Shown here: piece by piece, positions 25,618 to 33,487 of the stretch
Numbering within the stretch: position 1 is the first letter of the stretch
How the letters are laid out: each line of letters opens with the position of its first letter
DNA from: Fusicatenibacter_A intestinipullorum
GTDB taxonomy: Bacteria; Bacillota; Negativicutes; Acidaminococcales; Acidaminococcaceae
Reading direction: 5' to 3'
Assembly: GCA_019117495.1 (NCBI GenBank)
Contig: DWZP01000031.1
Span: 212,741 to 276,740 of the forward strand
Length of the DNA stretch: 64,000 bases
Translations under genes and position numbers: made by a program
Notes under the pieces: generated by a model
Databases searched by the model: none
Seen by the model: the letters and a program-made list of their open reading frames with translations, nothing else
Told to the model about the DNA's origin: nothing

Positions 25618-26481
25618 ATGGAAAAAATTACAGAAACAGCTTATGCCAAAATAAACCTTGGGCTTGATGTGCTCGGCAAACGTGCCGATGGCTACCACGA
25701 GGTTTCTATGGTAATGCAGAGCATCAGCCTTGCCGATACGGTAACGCTTGAAAAGCACAGCGGGCTGGTTGTGCAAACCGGCCGCAGCGATTTGCCGGGC
25801 GACAGCAGCAACCTTGCGTATAAGGCAGCTATGCTGATGGCAGAACGCTTTAATAAAACGCCGGATGTAAAAATAACGCTTGATAAGCATATTTTTATGG
25901 CAGCAGGCCTTGCCGGAGGCAGCAGCGACGCTGCTGCAGTGCTGCGCGGGCTGAACCGTTTGTGGCAGCTTGGCCTTAATGCGGCGCAGCTTGAACAACT
26001 TGCCGCTGAAATAGGCAGCGACGTGCCTTTCTGCATCTGCGGCGGCACAGCCCTTGCAGAAGGGCGCGGCGAAATATTAACTCCGCTGCCGGAGCCGCAG
26101 GAGGCAGTTATTGTGCTTGCCAGACCGCAGCAGGCAGTATCCACCGCCTGGGTGTATAAAGAATTTGATTCTTTAAAGGAGCCGCAGCATCCTGATATTG
26201 GCGCGCTGAAAGCAGCGCTTTTAAAAGGAGCTGCCGTGCTGCCGCTGCCGGGCATGGGCAACGCGCTGGAGGGCGTAACCTGCGCCAGATATCCTGAAAT
26301 TAACAAAATAAAAAAAGAAATGCTTGCCGCAGGAGCGCAGTACGCGCTTATGAGCGGCAGCGGGCCTACTGTGTTTGCCGTTGCAGGCAGCGCACAGGAA
26401 GCACAGAAAATTATAGAAGCATTGCAGGCATGGAAACTGGAAACAGCGATTGCCACAACTGTGAAAAGGAGTGTAATATAA
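25618..26481 (+). CDS. ispE: 4-diphosphocytidyl-2-C-methyl-D-erythritol kinase
   Basis: IspE phosphorylates CDP-ME in the MEP isoprenoid pathway. The 287-residue GHMP kinase has AYAKINLGLDVLGKR near residue 7, the glycine-rich ATP loop GLAGGSSDAAAVL near residue 98 and the MSGSGPTVFAV motif near residue 246. The ATG at 25618, a few bases after AGGGA, fits the family start better than the in-frame TTG at 25603 or the ATG at 25612. IspD and IspF are fused at 53 kb, so three MEP pathway activities are in this window. Confidence 0.95.
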   Translation: MEKITETAYAKINLGLDVLGKRADGYHEVSMVMQSISLADTVTLEKHSGLVVQTGRSDLPGDSSNLAYKAAMLMAERFNKTPDVKITLDKHIFMAAGLAGGSSDAAAVLRGLNRLWQLGLNAAQLEQLAAEIGSDVPFCICGGTALAEGRGEILTPLPEPQEAVIVLARPQQAVSTAWVYKEFDSLKEPQHPDIGALKAALLKGAAVLPLPGMGNALEGVTCARYPEINKIKKEMLAAGAQYALMSGSGPTVFAVAGSAQEAQKIIEALQAWKLETAIATTVKRSVI

Positions 26482-27174
26482 ATGAGCGGACATTTAAGCC
26501 CTATTCAGCTTGACAGCTACCGGCCGCTGCGCGAACTGGTCTGCGAAACCATCCGCCAGGCGATTGTTGACGGCGTTTTCAGCCCGGGCGAAAGGCTGAT
26601 GGAAATTCAGCTGGCTGATGAAATGGGCGTCAGCCGTACGCCGGTGCGTGAAGCAATCCGCAAGCTGGAACTGGAAGGCTTTGTGGTAATGATACCGCGC
26701 CGCGGCACCTATGTGGCCGATATTTCCATTAAAGACATTAACGAAGTTTACGAAATACGCACCAGCCTTGAAGTGCTGGCCGCAGGGCTTGCCGCCGAAC
26801 GCATCAGCGACGAGGAGCTGGAAACCATGCAGCGCCTGCTGGTAGAAATCGGCCAGCATATTGAAGACGGCAATATCGAAAAAATCGTAGAAATTGATAC
26901 CGCGTTCCATGATGTTTTGTATAAAGCCAGCCGCAACAAACGCCTGGCAGGCATTATTAACAATCTGCGCGAGCAGATTACCGTAATACGCCGCCGTTCC
27001 ATGATGTATCCGGGGCGTTTGCAGAATACTATGGAAGAACACCGCATTCTGGTGGACAGCATTGCGGCCCATGATGTTGACAGAGCGCAGAATGCTGCCC
27101 GTCTGCACATGGAAAACGCCGAGCATACTTTGCTGAAAGACATGCTTGAAAGCGCTGAACGCAAGAAAAAATAA
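26482..27174 (+). CDS. GntR family regulator, FadR/FCD type
   Basis: A 230-residue DNA-binding regulator. An N-terminal winged helix (residues 15-80, with GERLMEIQLADEMGVSRTPV and GTYVAD) is followed by an all-helical FCD ligand domain with the metal-binding Asp and His residues (DTAFHDVLY near residue 136 and a later EEHRILVDSI). The start is directly after the ispE stop, with AAGGAG upstream. Bacillus has purR in this slot, but this is not a PurR. Its target and ligand are unknown. Confidence 0.88.
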   Translation: MSGHLSPIQLDSYRPLRELVCETIRQAIVDGVFSPGERLMEIQLADEMGVSRTPVREAIRKLELEGFVVMIPRRGTYVADISIKDINEVYEIRTSLEVLAAGLAAERISDEELETMQRLLVEIGQHIEDGNIEKIVEIDTAFHDVLYKASRNKRLAGIINNLREQITVIRRRSMMYPGRLQNTMEEHRILVDSIAAHDVDRAQNAARLHMENAEHTLLKDMLESAERKKK

Positions 27175-27191
27175 GAAATGGGGTATAGAAA

Positions 27192-28562
27192 TTGTCAGAA
27201 CTTGTTGCTGTAATTTTAGCTGCCGGTATGGGCACCCGCATGAAATCCAAACTGCCGAAGGTTTTGCATAAAGTTGGCGGCAAAGCCATGCTGCAAAGAG
27301 TGCTTAACGCCGCAGACGGCGCAGGTGCCGCTAAAAAAGTAGTTATTACCGGCCACTGCGCAGAACTTGTAAACGAACTTATCGGCACTCAGGCCGTAAG
27401 CGTATACCAAAAAGAGCAGCTCGGCACAGGACATGCCGTAATGCAGGCCGAAGCCGAACTGAAAGATTTTAAAGGAACCGTTATGGTTCTTTGCGGCGAC
27501 ACTCCGCTTTTGGACGCCGGCGAACTGCGTAAATTTTATGACGAGCATGTACAAAGCGGAGCTGCTGCCACCGTGCTTACCGCAATTATGCCCAACCCTT
27601 ACGGTTACGGGCGCATTATCCGCAATGCGGAAGGCAATGTGGCAGGCATTGTTGAAGAAAAAGACGCTGCGCCGGAACAGAAGGCCATTACCGAAATCAA
27701 CACCGGTATTTTCTGTTTTGAAGCACCGCTTCTGTTTGAAGTTCTGCATACCTTAACCAACGATAACGCGCAGGGCGAATATTATTTAACCGACGTACTT
27801 GCCAAATTAAACGGCATGGGCAAAAAAGTTGGCGCTGCCATTACGGCCGATAACGCCATGGTAATGGGCGTAAACAGCCGCCGCCAGCTGGCGGAAGCCG
27901 AAGCAGAACTGCGCAGCCGCGTGCTCGGTGCGCTGATGGACAGCGGCGTAACCATTATGGACCCCGCAAGCACCTTTATCGGCGAAGATGTTAAAGTTGG
28001 CAATGATACCGTTATTTACCCGTACACCTGGCTGGAAGGCAATACGGAAATCGGCACTGACTGCGTAATCGGGCCTTCCGTACGCCTTACCAATGTTAAA
28101 GTTGGCAGCGAAGTGGAAATGCAGTTTACCTACGGGCACGACTGCACCGTTAAAAATAAAGTTGTAATGGGGCCTTATGTACATCTGCGCCCGGATACCG
28201 TGCTTGAAGACAAGGTTAAAATCGGCAACTTTATCGAAGTTAAAAATTCTCATGTCGGCTACGGCACCAAACTGCCGCATCTTTCCTACATTGGCGATAC
28301 CGATATCGGCAGCGGTGTAAATATTGGCTGCGGCTGCATTATGGTTAACTATGACGGCAAGAAAAAACACCGCACCACTATTGGCGACAATGCCTTTATC
28401 GGCTGTAACAGCAACCTTGTTGCGCCTGTTACCATCGGCGAAGGTGCTTATGTAGGCGCAGGCTCAACCATCACCAAAGAGGTGCCTGAGGACGCACTTG
28501 GCATTGCCCGCGCCAAACAGAAGAACATTGAAGGCTGGGCAGCCAAACAACGCGAAGACTGA
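27192..28562 (+). CDS. glmU: Bifunctional GlmU: GlcNAc-1-P uridyltransferase / GlcN-1-P acetyltransferase
   Basis: Makes UDP-GlcNAc for peptidoglycan, LPS and the WecB route. The 456-residue protein has the uridyltransferase signature LAAGMGTRMKSKLPKVLH at residues 10-27 and LCGDTPLL near 102; residues 250-445 form the left-handed beta helix, with the acetyltransferase HLSYIGD and NYDGKKKH motifs. The start is TTG at 27192, the only codon that gives the family N terminus, with a weak GGGG site. Confidence 0.96.
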   Translation: MSELVAVILAAGMGTRMKSKLPKVLHKVGGKAMLQRVLNAADGAGAAKKVVITGHCAELVNELIGTQAVSVYQKEQLGTGHAVMQAEAELKDFKGTVMVLCGDTPLLDAGELRKFYDEHVQSGAAATVLTAIMPNPYGYGRIIRNAEGNVAGIVEEKDAAPEQKAITEINTGIFCFEAPLLFEVLHTLTNDNAQGEYYLTDVLAKLNGMGKKVGAAITADNAMVMGVNSRRQLAEAEAELRSRVLGALMDSGVTIMDPASTFIGEDVKVGNDTVIYPYTWLEGNTEIGTDCVIGPSVRLTNVKVGSEVEMQFTYGHDCTVKNKVVMGPYVHLRPDTVLEDKVKIGNFIEVKNSHVGYGTKLPHLSYIGDTDIGSGVNIGCGCIMVNYDGKKKHRTTIGDNAFIGCNSNLVAPVTIGEGAYVGAGSTITKEVPEDALGIARAKQKNIEGWAAKQRED

Positions 28563-28580
28563 TAAATTTTGCTATACTAC

Positions 28581-28610
28581 TTGTTAAACCTGTGTAAAAA
28601 GTTGTATACT
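28581..28610 (+). promoter_or_regulatory. Promoter of prs
   Basis: TTGTTA (28581-28586) and TATACT (28605-28610), 18-base spacing, about 65 bases before the prs start. Confidence 0.6.
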
Positions 28611-28674
28611 ATATTTATAAGGTTACGGAAATTTAATACCTATACAACTCAATCATACTTGGAGGGATATGACC

Positions 28675-29634
28675 ATGTTGTCAGATGAGAGCAGAATGAG
28701 GATTTTTACCGGTAACGCAAACCCTGATTTGGCACGCGAGATTGCTGAAAATCTCGGTACAACCGTTGGTGATGCCGTTATCAACCGTTTTAACAATGGC
28801 GAAGTACAGGTTATGATTAACGAAAGCGTACGCGGCAAGGACATTTTTATTGTGCAGCCTACCTGCGGCCCTATCGTTAACGATAACGTAATGGAACTTT
28901 TAATTATGGCTGATGCGTTTAAACGCGCTTCCGCTTCCCACATTACCGCAGTTATTCCATATTACGGTTATGCCCGTCAGGACCGCAAGGCACGCGGCCG
29001 CGAACCTATTACCGCAAAACTGATGGCAGACCTTCTGGAATGTGCAGGCGTTACCCGCGTTGTAACAATCGACCTGCATGCAGCCCAGATTCAGGGCTTC
29101 TTTAACGTACCGTTTGACCATATGCCTGGCCAGCCGATTCTGGCAGAGTATATTAAAAGCAAAAATCTTGAGGACCTCATCGTTGTATCACCTGACCTTG
29201 GCGGCGTAAGCCGTGCCCGCACCATGGCAGAACGCCTCGGCTGCGGCATGGCCATTATCGACAAACGCCGTCCTGAACCCGGCGTAGCCGAAGTTATGAA
29301 TCTTATCGGCAACGTTGAAGGCAAAACCGCAATTCTTGTCGACGACATGATTGATACCGCCGGTTCTTTGGTAGAAGCAGCAAAAGCTGTTAAAAAATTT
29401 GGCGCAAAAGAAATTTACGCATGCTGCACGCATCCGATTTTGACGGACCCGGCTGTAAGCCGTATTGCCCAGTCGGATATTACTGAGGTTGTTGTTACTA
29501 ACACCATTCCGCTGGCGCCGTCCAAAAAGCACCCCAAAATTAAAGTGCTTTCCATTGCGCCGATTCTGGCAGAAACCATTCTGCGCATTTACAACAACTG
29601 GTCTGTAAGCCAGCTGTTTGAAAAACACAAATAA
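28675..29634 (+). CDS. prs: Ribose-phosphate pyrophosphokinase (PRPP synthetase)
   Basis: Makes PRPP from ribose-5-phosphate and ATP, which Upp and nucleotide synthesis use. The 319-residue protein has the FNNGEVQV motif, the YARQDRKARGREPI catalytic flap and the PRPP loop VDDMIDTAGS near residue 222. The ATG at 28675 is eight bases after GGAGGG; the ATG at 28669 is only two bases away and too close to the site. Confidence 0.96.
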   Translation: MLSDESRMRIFTGNANPDLAREIAENLGTTVGDAVINRFNNGEVQVMINESVRGKDIFIVQPTCGPIVNDNVMELLIMADAFKRASASHITAVIPYYGYARQDRKARGREPITAKLMADLLECAGVTRVVTIDLHAAQIQGFFNVPFDHMPGQPILAEYIKSKNLEDLIVVSPDLGGVSRARTMAERLGCGMAIIDKRRPEPGVAEVMNLIGNVEGKTAILVDDMIDTAGSLVEAAKAVKKFGAKEIYACCTHPILTDPAVSRIAQSDITEVVVTNTIPLAPSKKHPKIKVLSIAPILAETILRIYNNWSVSQLFEKHK

Positions 29635-29642
29635 TAAACTTT

Positions 29643-29677
29643 AAGGGCCTGCCGCAGGCGCGGCGGGCCTTATTTTT
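29643..29677 (+). terminator. Hairpin between prs and pth
   Basis: AAGGGCCTGCCG pairs with CGGCGGGCCTT with one bulge, followed by TATTTTTG. It sits 9 bases after the prs stop and 17 bases before the pth start, so it may reduce but not abolish read-through to pth. Confidence 0.65.
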
Positions 29678-29693
29678 GCATTAAGGAGAAAAC

Positions 29694-30296
29694 ATGAAAC
29701 TGATAGTTGGGCTTGGCAACATTGGCAAAGAATATGAAGGCACGCGCCATAATATCGGCTTTATGGTGGCCGATGAACTTGCAAAGCGCTGGGGCATTAC
29801 CACCTGGAAAAATGAACGCAGCGCTATGTGCGCCGAATACCGTATTCCCGAAAAGGTATTTTTAATAAAACCTACCACCTATATGAATTTAAGCGGCGAA
29901 GCCGTGGGCGCTTTTGCCAATTTTTACAATATCGGCCCGGAAGATATTGCGGTTATTCAGGATGACCTCGATTTACCCTGCGGCAAACTGCGCATCCGCC
30001 GTAAAGGCAGCGCGGGCGGGCACAACGGCATTAAATCCATCCAGCAGCATCTTGGCACGGGCGATTTTCCGCGCTTTAAAATCGGCATTGGCCACCCGGA
30101 GCGCAATGCATCGGCAGTTATCGGACATGTGCTGCACCGTTTCGGCAAAGAAGAACAGCCTTTAATTGAAGAAGCTGTCAAGCAGATGGCTGACGCCGTT
30201 GAGTTATGGCTGAAAGGCGATATGGACGCCGTAATGCAGGAATACAATACCAAAAAGGAAAAGAAAAAAGACGAACCTGCCAAAGAAAATAATTGA
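29694..30296 (+). CDS. pth: Peptidyl-tRNA hydrolase
   Basis: Frees peptides from tRNAs that fall off the ribosome. The 200-residue protein has GLGNIGKEYEGTRHNIGF at residues 5-22 with the catalytic histidine, the DDLDLPCGKLRIRRKGSAGG segment near residue 92 and GIGHPERNASAVIGHVL. The lysine-rich tail is variable. The order glmU-prs-pth is shared with Bacillus (gcaD-prs-spoVC). Confidence 0.95.
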   Translation: MKLIVGLGNIGKEYEGTRHNIGFMVADELAKRWGITTWKNERSAMCAEYRIPEKVFLIKPTTYMNLSGEAVGAFANFYNIGPEDIAVIQDDLDLPCGKLRIRRKGSAGGHNGIKSIQQHLGTGDFPRFKIGIGHPERNASAVIGHVLHRFGKEEQPLIEEAVKQMADAVELWLKGDMDAVMQEYNTKKEKKKDEPAKENN

Positions 30297-30416
30297 TTTT
30301 GTGTACATTGCCCAAAAACTAAAACACATTAAGATTTTAGTTTGTAACGCATGTTACAATTTTGCATTAAAAACAAACCTTTAAAATAAAAATGTAAAAA
30401 AATCAGCGCAAAAGTG

Positions 30417-30445
30417 TTGACAAGGTGTTGTGTGCCTATTATAAT
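30417..30445 (+). promoter_or_regulatory. Consensus promoter of the T-box leader
   Basis: TTGACA (30417-30422), 17-base spacer and TATAAT (30440-30445), a perfect sigma-A promoter. The transcript should start near 30452. Confidence 0.88.
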
Positions 30446-30451
30446 AACATC

Positions 30452-30752
30452 ATCAAATAACAAATTGCGTTGATTGGGAAAAGTAGTAAAGCCGCCCAGA
30501 TTCCAGAGAACTTATCATTTAGCTGAGAGATAAGATCAAAGCACTTTATGAAAATCCCCCATGAGCTGCCAGCTGAAGGGCAAACGCCTGTGTAAGTGTG
30601 GCCGGAGGACGACCGTTACAGCGTCAGGCATTGAACGTCAGTTGTGAAACTTTCGGTGATGCCGGTAAAGTGGCCGTATTATTACGGCAATAAGAGTGGT
30701 ACCGCAGAGCTATTCGGCTTTGTCTCTTACAAAAGAGGCAAAGCCTTTTTTG
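30452..30752 (+). ncRNA. T-box riboswitch leader upstream of a BASS transporter
   Basis: The 370-base stretch between pth and the BASS gene holds a full T-box leader. Stem I elements are visible: AGTAGTA at 30483-30489, CAGAGAA and GCTGAGAG in the distal part, and GAAAATCCCCCATGAGC at 30550-30566 around the specifier loop. The T-box sequence AGAGTGGTACCGC is at 30693-30705, followed by a terminator stem GGCTTTGTCTCTT/AAGAGGCAAAGCC and six T residues ending at 30751. Uncharged tRNA is known to stabilise the antiterminator. The specifier codon is not certain; AUC (Ile, 30554-30556) and AAU (Asn, 30553-30555) are the two readings I favour. Confidence 0.92.
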
Positions 30753-30822
30753 TTGGTAAAAAAGCTTTACAATCGCCGGTTTGTTATTAAACAAATTATT
30801 TTATTCAAAGGAGAAATGAAAA

Positions 30823-31800
30823 ATGAGTGTATTGAACAAATTGGCAGAATTCGTAGGCAAATATCTTACTTACATCGTGTTTGCAGTTGTTGTGGCAGCG
30901 TTCTTTTTCCCGCAGGGCTTTACCTGGGCTGCTTCGCAAACGGTGCTGCTGCTTTCCGTCATCATGTTCGGCATGGGCATGACGCTGCGTGCCAGCGACT
31001 TTGCACTGGTGCTCAGCCGTCCTAAAGAAGTATTCTTCGGCTGCGTAGGGCAGTTTACCATAATGCCTTTCCTCGCGTATGTTTTAACCGTTGGGTTTGA
31101 ACTTCCTCCCGAACTTGCCATCGGCATGATTCTCCTCGGCACTACCCCGGGCGGTACGGCATCCAACGTAATGACGTATCTTGCCAAAGGCGATGTAACC
31201 TTGTCTGTTTGCCTTACTACCGCAACTACTCTGCTTGCACCGCTGCTTACTCCGTTTTTAACCTGGATGCTGGCAGGCCAGTGGGTTGAAGTTTCCTTCC
31301 TCGCAATGCTTAAATCCGTATCTCAGGTAATCCTTTTGCCAATCGTGCTTGGCATCCTCGTTCATAAAGCAGTCGGCGACAAACTCGTCGTTAAATACTC
31401 CAAACTTTTGGTTCTCGTATCCGCATTCAGCGTACTTTCCATCATGGGTGCTATGGTTGCCTTAAACGGCGAAACCATCTTAAGGCTCGGCTGGGTTATG
31501 GTTCTGGTTGTAGTGCTGCAAAACTTCGGCGGTTACGCTCTTGGCTGGATGCTCGCCAGAAAAGCCGGCATGGGCAGAGCGCAGTGCACCACCGTTATGC
31601 TGGAAGTTGGCATGCAGAACGCAGCGCTTGCCTGCTCGCTCGGTACCCTGCACTTCACCCCGATGGCAGCAGTTCCCGGTGCAATCGGCGGCGTAGTACA
31701 CCAAATCACCGGTTCGCTTCTGGCTTCCATTTTTGCCGCACGCAACGGCAAACAGGAAGCCGCACAGGCTGTTATGCCTGAAGCAGAACCTGCCAAATAA
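30823..31800 (+). CDS. BASS family transporter (bile acid:sodium symporter type)
   Basis: A 325-residue protein with nine or ten hydrophobic segments. The GTTPGGTASNVMTYLAKGD motif near residue 105 and the later EVGMQNAALACSL motif near 264 are the two crossing-helix signatures of BASS transporters such as PanS and YocS. Bacterial members move small organic acids such as ketopantoate, pantoate or other keto acids with sodium; bile acid transport is not implied. The ATG has AAAGGAG. Control by a T-box means the substrate is probably an amino acid, its keto acid or a precursor; this is inference. Confidence 0.88.
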   Translation: MSVLNKLAEFVGKYLTYIVFAVVVAAFFFPQGFTWAASQTVLLLSVIMFGMGMTLRASDFALVLSRPKEVFFGCVGQFTIMPFLAYVLTVGFELPPELAIGMILLGTTPGGTASNVMTYLAKGDVTLSVCLTTATTLLAPLLTPFLTWMLAGQWVEVSFLAMLKSVSQVILLPIVLGILVHKAVGDKLVVKYSKLLVLVSAFSVLSIMGAMVALNGETILRLGWVMVLVVVLQNFGGYALGWMLARKAGMGRAQCTTVMLEVGMQNAALACSLGTLHFTPMAAVPGAIGGVVHQITGSLLASIFAARNGKQEAAQAVMPEAEPAK

Positions 31801-31931
31801 TTAACCACGCAGCGCGGAAGGCTGAACGGAAATAAACCGCACCGCGCCGTATAAAACAAACTTGCAGTCTAAAATAAGGGATTTTGTTCGGAACAATAAA
31901 ACATATAAAGCTGCATTAAAGCAGCTACTTT
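31801..31931. other. Intergenic stretch after the BASS gene
   Basis: This is the first part of the 313-base gap between the BASS and MATE genes. No gene is seen. It holds a short palindrome TTGTTC-G-GAACAA at 31884-31896 and a small hairpin AGCTGC/GCAGCT near 31910-31927, ahead of the terminator. Confidence 0.5.
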
Positions 31932-31968
31932 CCCCCGGCCCCGGTGCTCCGCCGCCGGGGTTTTAATT
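31932..31968 (+). terminator. Terminator of the BASS transcript
   Basis: GC-rich stem CCCCGGC pairing with GCCGGGG, then TTTTAATTT. Confidence 0.75.
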
Positions 31969-31975
31969 TGTACTG

Positions 31976-32004
31976 TTGACAGCGCTGCGGGTGTATGTTA
32001 TATT
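31976..32004 (+). promoter_or_regulatory. Promoter of the MATE transporter gene
   Basis: TTGACA (31976-31981), 17-base spacer, TATATT (31999-32004). The predicted leader is about 100 bases. Confidence 0.8.
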
Positions 32005-32060
32005 TTTATACAGCTGAATACTAAAATTTGCTGTGGATTTTTCTGGCACGGCCATTTTCG

Positions 32061-32100
32061 CCACACAGTTGCCTTAACGGGCGCTGTGTGGTTTTTGTTT
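32061..32100 (+). promoter_or_regulatory. Terminator-like hairpin in the MATE leader
   Basis: CCACACAG pairs with CTGTGTGG and is followed at once by a TTTTTGTTT tract, between the promoter and the gene's ribosome binding site. Placed this way it can act only as an attenuator or as a riboswitch expression platform. I see no known aptamer upstream. Confidence 0.6.
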
Positions 32101-32113
32101 GAAAGGAGCAAAT

Positions 32114-33439
32114 ATGAACGAAAATTTTATGAAGGAAGAACCCGTCCTGCCGCTGATAACCTCAATGGCGCTGCCCATGGTTATCTCTATGATGGTAAAT
32201 TCTTTATATAATATAGTAGACAGTTTTTTTGTGGCGCAAATAAGCGAAGAAGCCATGACCGCATTATCGCTTGTTTTTCCGGTGCAGAATTTTATTAACG
32301 CCGTCAGCATCGGCTTTGGCGTTGGCATTAATGCGCTTATTGCCTATTACCTTGGCGCGGGCAATGCCGAAACTGCCAACCGCGCGGCGGTGCACGGCAT
32401 GGCTCTTTCCGCCCTGCACGGAATTGTGCTTATGGCTGCCTGCATTGCCGTTATGCCGCAGTTTTTAAGCGCTTTTACGGATAACGCTAATGTTATAGAT
32501 ATGGGCGTGCGCTATTCCAATATCGCCTTCAGCTTTTCGCTGATAATTATGCTGGGGCTGGCGTTTGAAAAAATCTTTCAGGCAGTCGGCAATATGAAAG
32601 TTACCATGATTGCGTTAATGGCAGGCTGCATAACCAACATTATTTTAGACCCGCTTTTGATTTTCGGCATCGGGCCGTTTCCCAAATGGGGAATAGAAGG
32701 GGCGGCTGTGGCAACCGGCATAGGGCAGATAGTAACGCTTTTAATATATTTGTTTGTTTATGCAAATTATCCTCTGCGCGTAAGGCTTAGCCGCAGTTAT
32801 TTAACACGAGATTTTGCGCTTGATTTTAAACTGTACGCCATTGGCATACCGGCAACGCTGAACCTGGCGCTGCCTTCACTGCTGGTGTCTTCGCTTAACA
32901 CCATACTGGCGGCTTTTTCGCAAAGCTATATTGTGGTGCTTGGCATTTATTACAAGCTGCAAACTTTTTTGTACCTGCCTGCCAACGGCATTATTCAGGG
33001 CATGCGCCCGCTGATTGGCTTTAACTACGGCGCGGGCGAGCATGAGCGCGTGAAGAAAATTTACAACACAACGCTTGTGCTTAACGCAGGCATTATGCTG
33101 GGCGGAACAATAATTTGCCTGACGGTGCCGGAGGTTTTAATAGCAATGTTTACCGATAACGCCGTAACGGTAGAAGCCGGGGCGCAGGCGCTGCGCATAA
33201 TCTGTGCCGGGTTTATTGTATCGGCAGTGAGCGTAACCGCCTGCGGCGCTCTGGAAGGGCTTGGCAAGGGCGTACCGTCGCTTGTAATTTCGCTTTTGCG
33301 CTATGTGGTAATAATTATACCGGCGGCGTGGCTGCTAAGCCGCAGCTTTGGCGCGCAAGGCGTTTGGCATGCCTTTTGGCTGGCAGAACTTATAACCGCC
33401 GCCGCGGCGCAGCTTGTGTATAAAAGGTTCAGTAAGTAA
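32114..33439 (+). CDS. MATE family efflux transporter
   Basis: A 441-residue protein with twelve hydrophobic segments in two similar halves. The N-terminal half has NSLYNIVDSFFVAQISEEAM near residue 30 and GVGINALIAYYLGAG near residue 76, typical of the MatE family; the second half has the PANGIIQGMRPLIGFNYGAG segment. Such proteins expel cationic drugs or metabolites with sodium or protons. The ATG at 32114 follows AAAGGAGC; an in-frame TTG at 32099 is upstream of that site. Confidence 0.92.
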   Translation: MNENFMKEEPVLPLITSMALPMVISMMVNSLYNIVDSFFVAQISEEAMTALSLVFPVQNFINAVSIGFGVGINALIAYYLGAGNAETANRAAVHGMALSALHGIVLMAACIAVMPQFLSAFTDNANVIDMGVRYSNIAFSFSLIIMLGLAFEKIFQAVGNMKVTMIALMAGCITNIILDPLLIFGIGPFPKWGIEGAAVATGIGQIVTLLIYLFVYANYPLRVRLSRSYLTRDFALDFKLYAIGIPATLNLALPSLLVSSLNTILAAFSQSYIVVLGIYYKLQTFLYLPANGIIQGMRPLIGFNYGAGEHERVKKIYNTTLVLNAGIMLGGTIICLTVPEVLIAMFTDNAVTVEAGAQALRIICAGFIVSAVSVTACGALEGLGKGVPSLVISLLRYVVIIIPAAWLLSRSFGAQGVWHAFWLAELITAAAAQLVYKRFSK

Positions 33440-33442
33440 AAA

Positions 33443-33473
33443 AAACGGCATCACGTTTTACGTGATGCCGTTT
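33443..33473. terminator. Bidirectional terminator between MATE and aminotransferase genes
   Basis: A 13-base-pair perfect stem, AAACGGCATCACG with CGTGATGCCGTTT, around a TTTTA loop, between two convergent genes. Confidence 0.92.
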
Positions 33474-33487
33474 GTGCTTTATTATGT

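Noticed and set aside
32044..32085. Guanidine-II (mini-ykkC) riboswitch before the MATE gene
   Set aside because: ACGG appears twice, but the flanking stems are only three pairs or unpaired, unlike the paired ACGR hairpins of that class.
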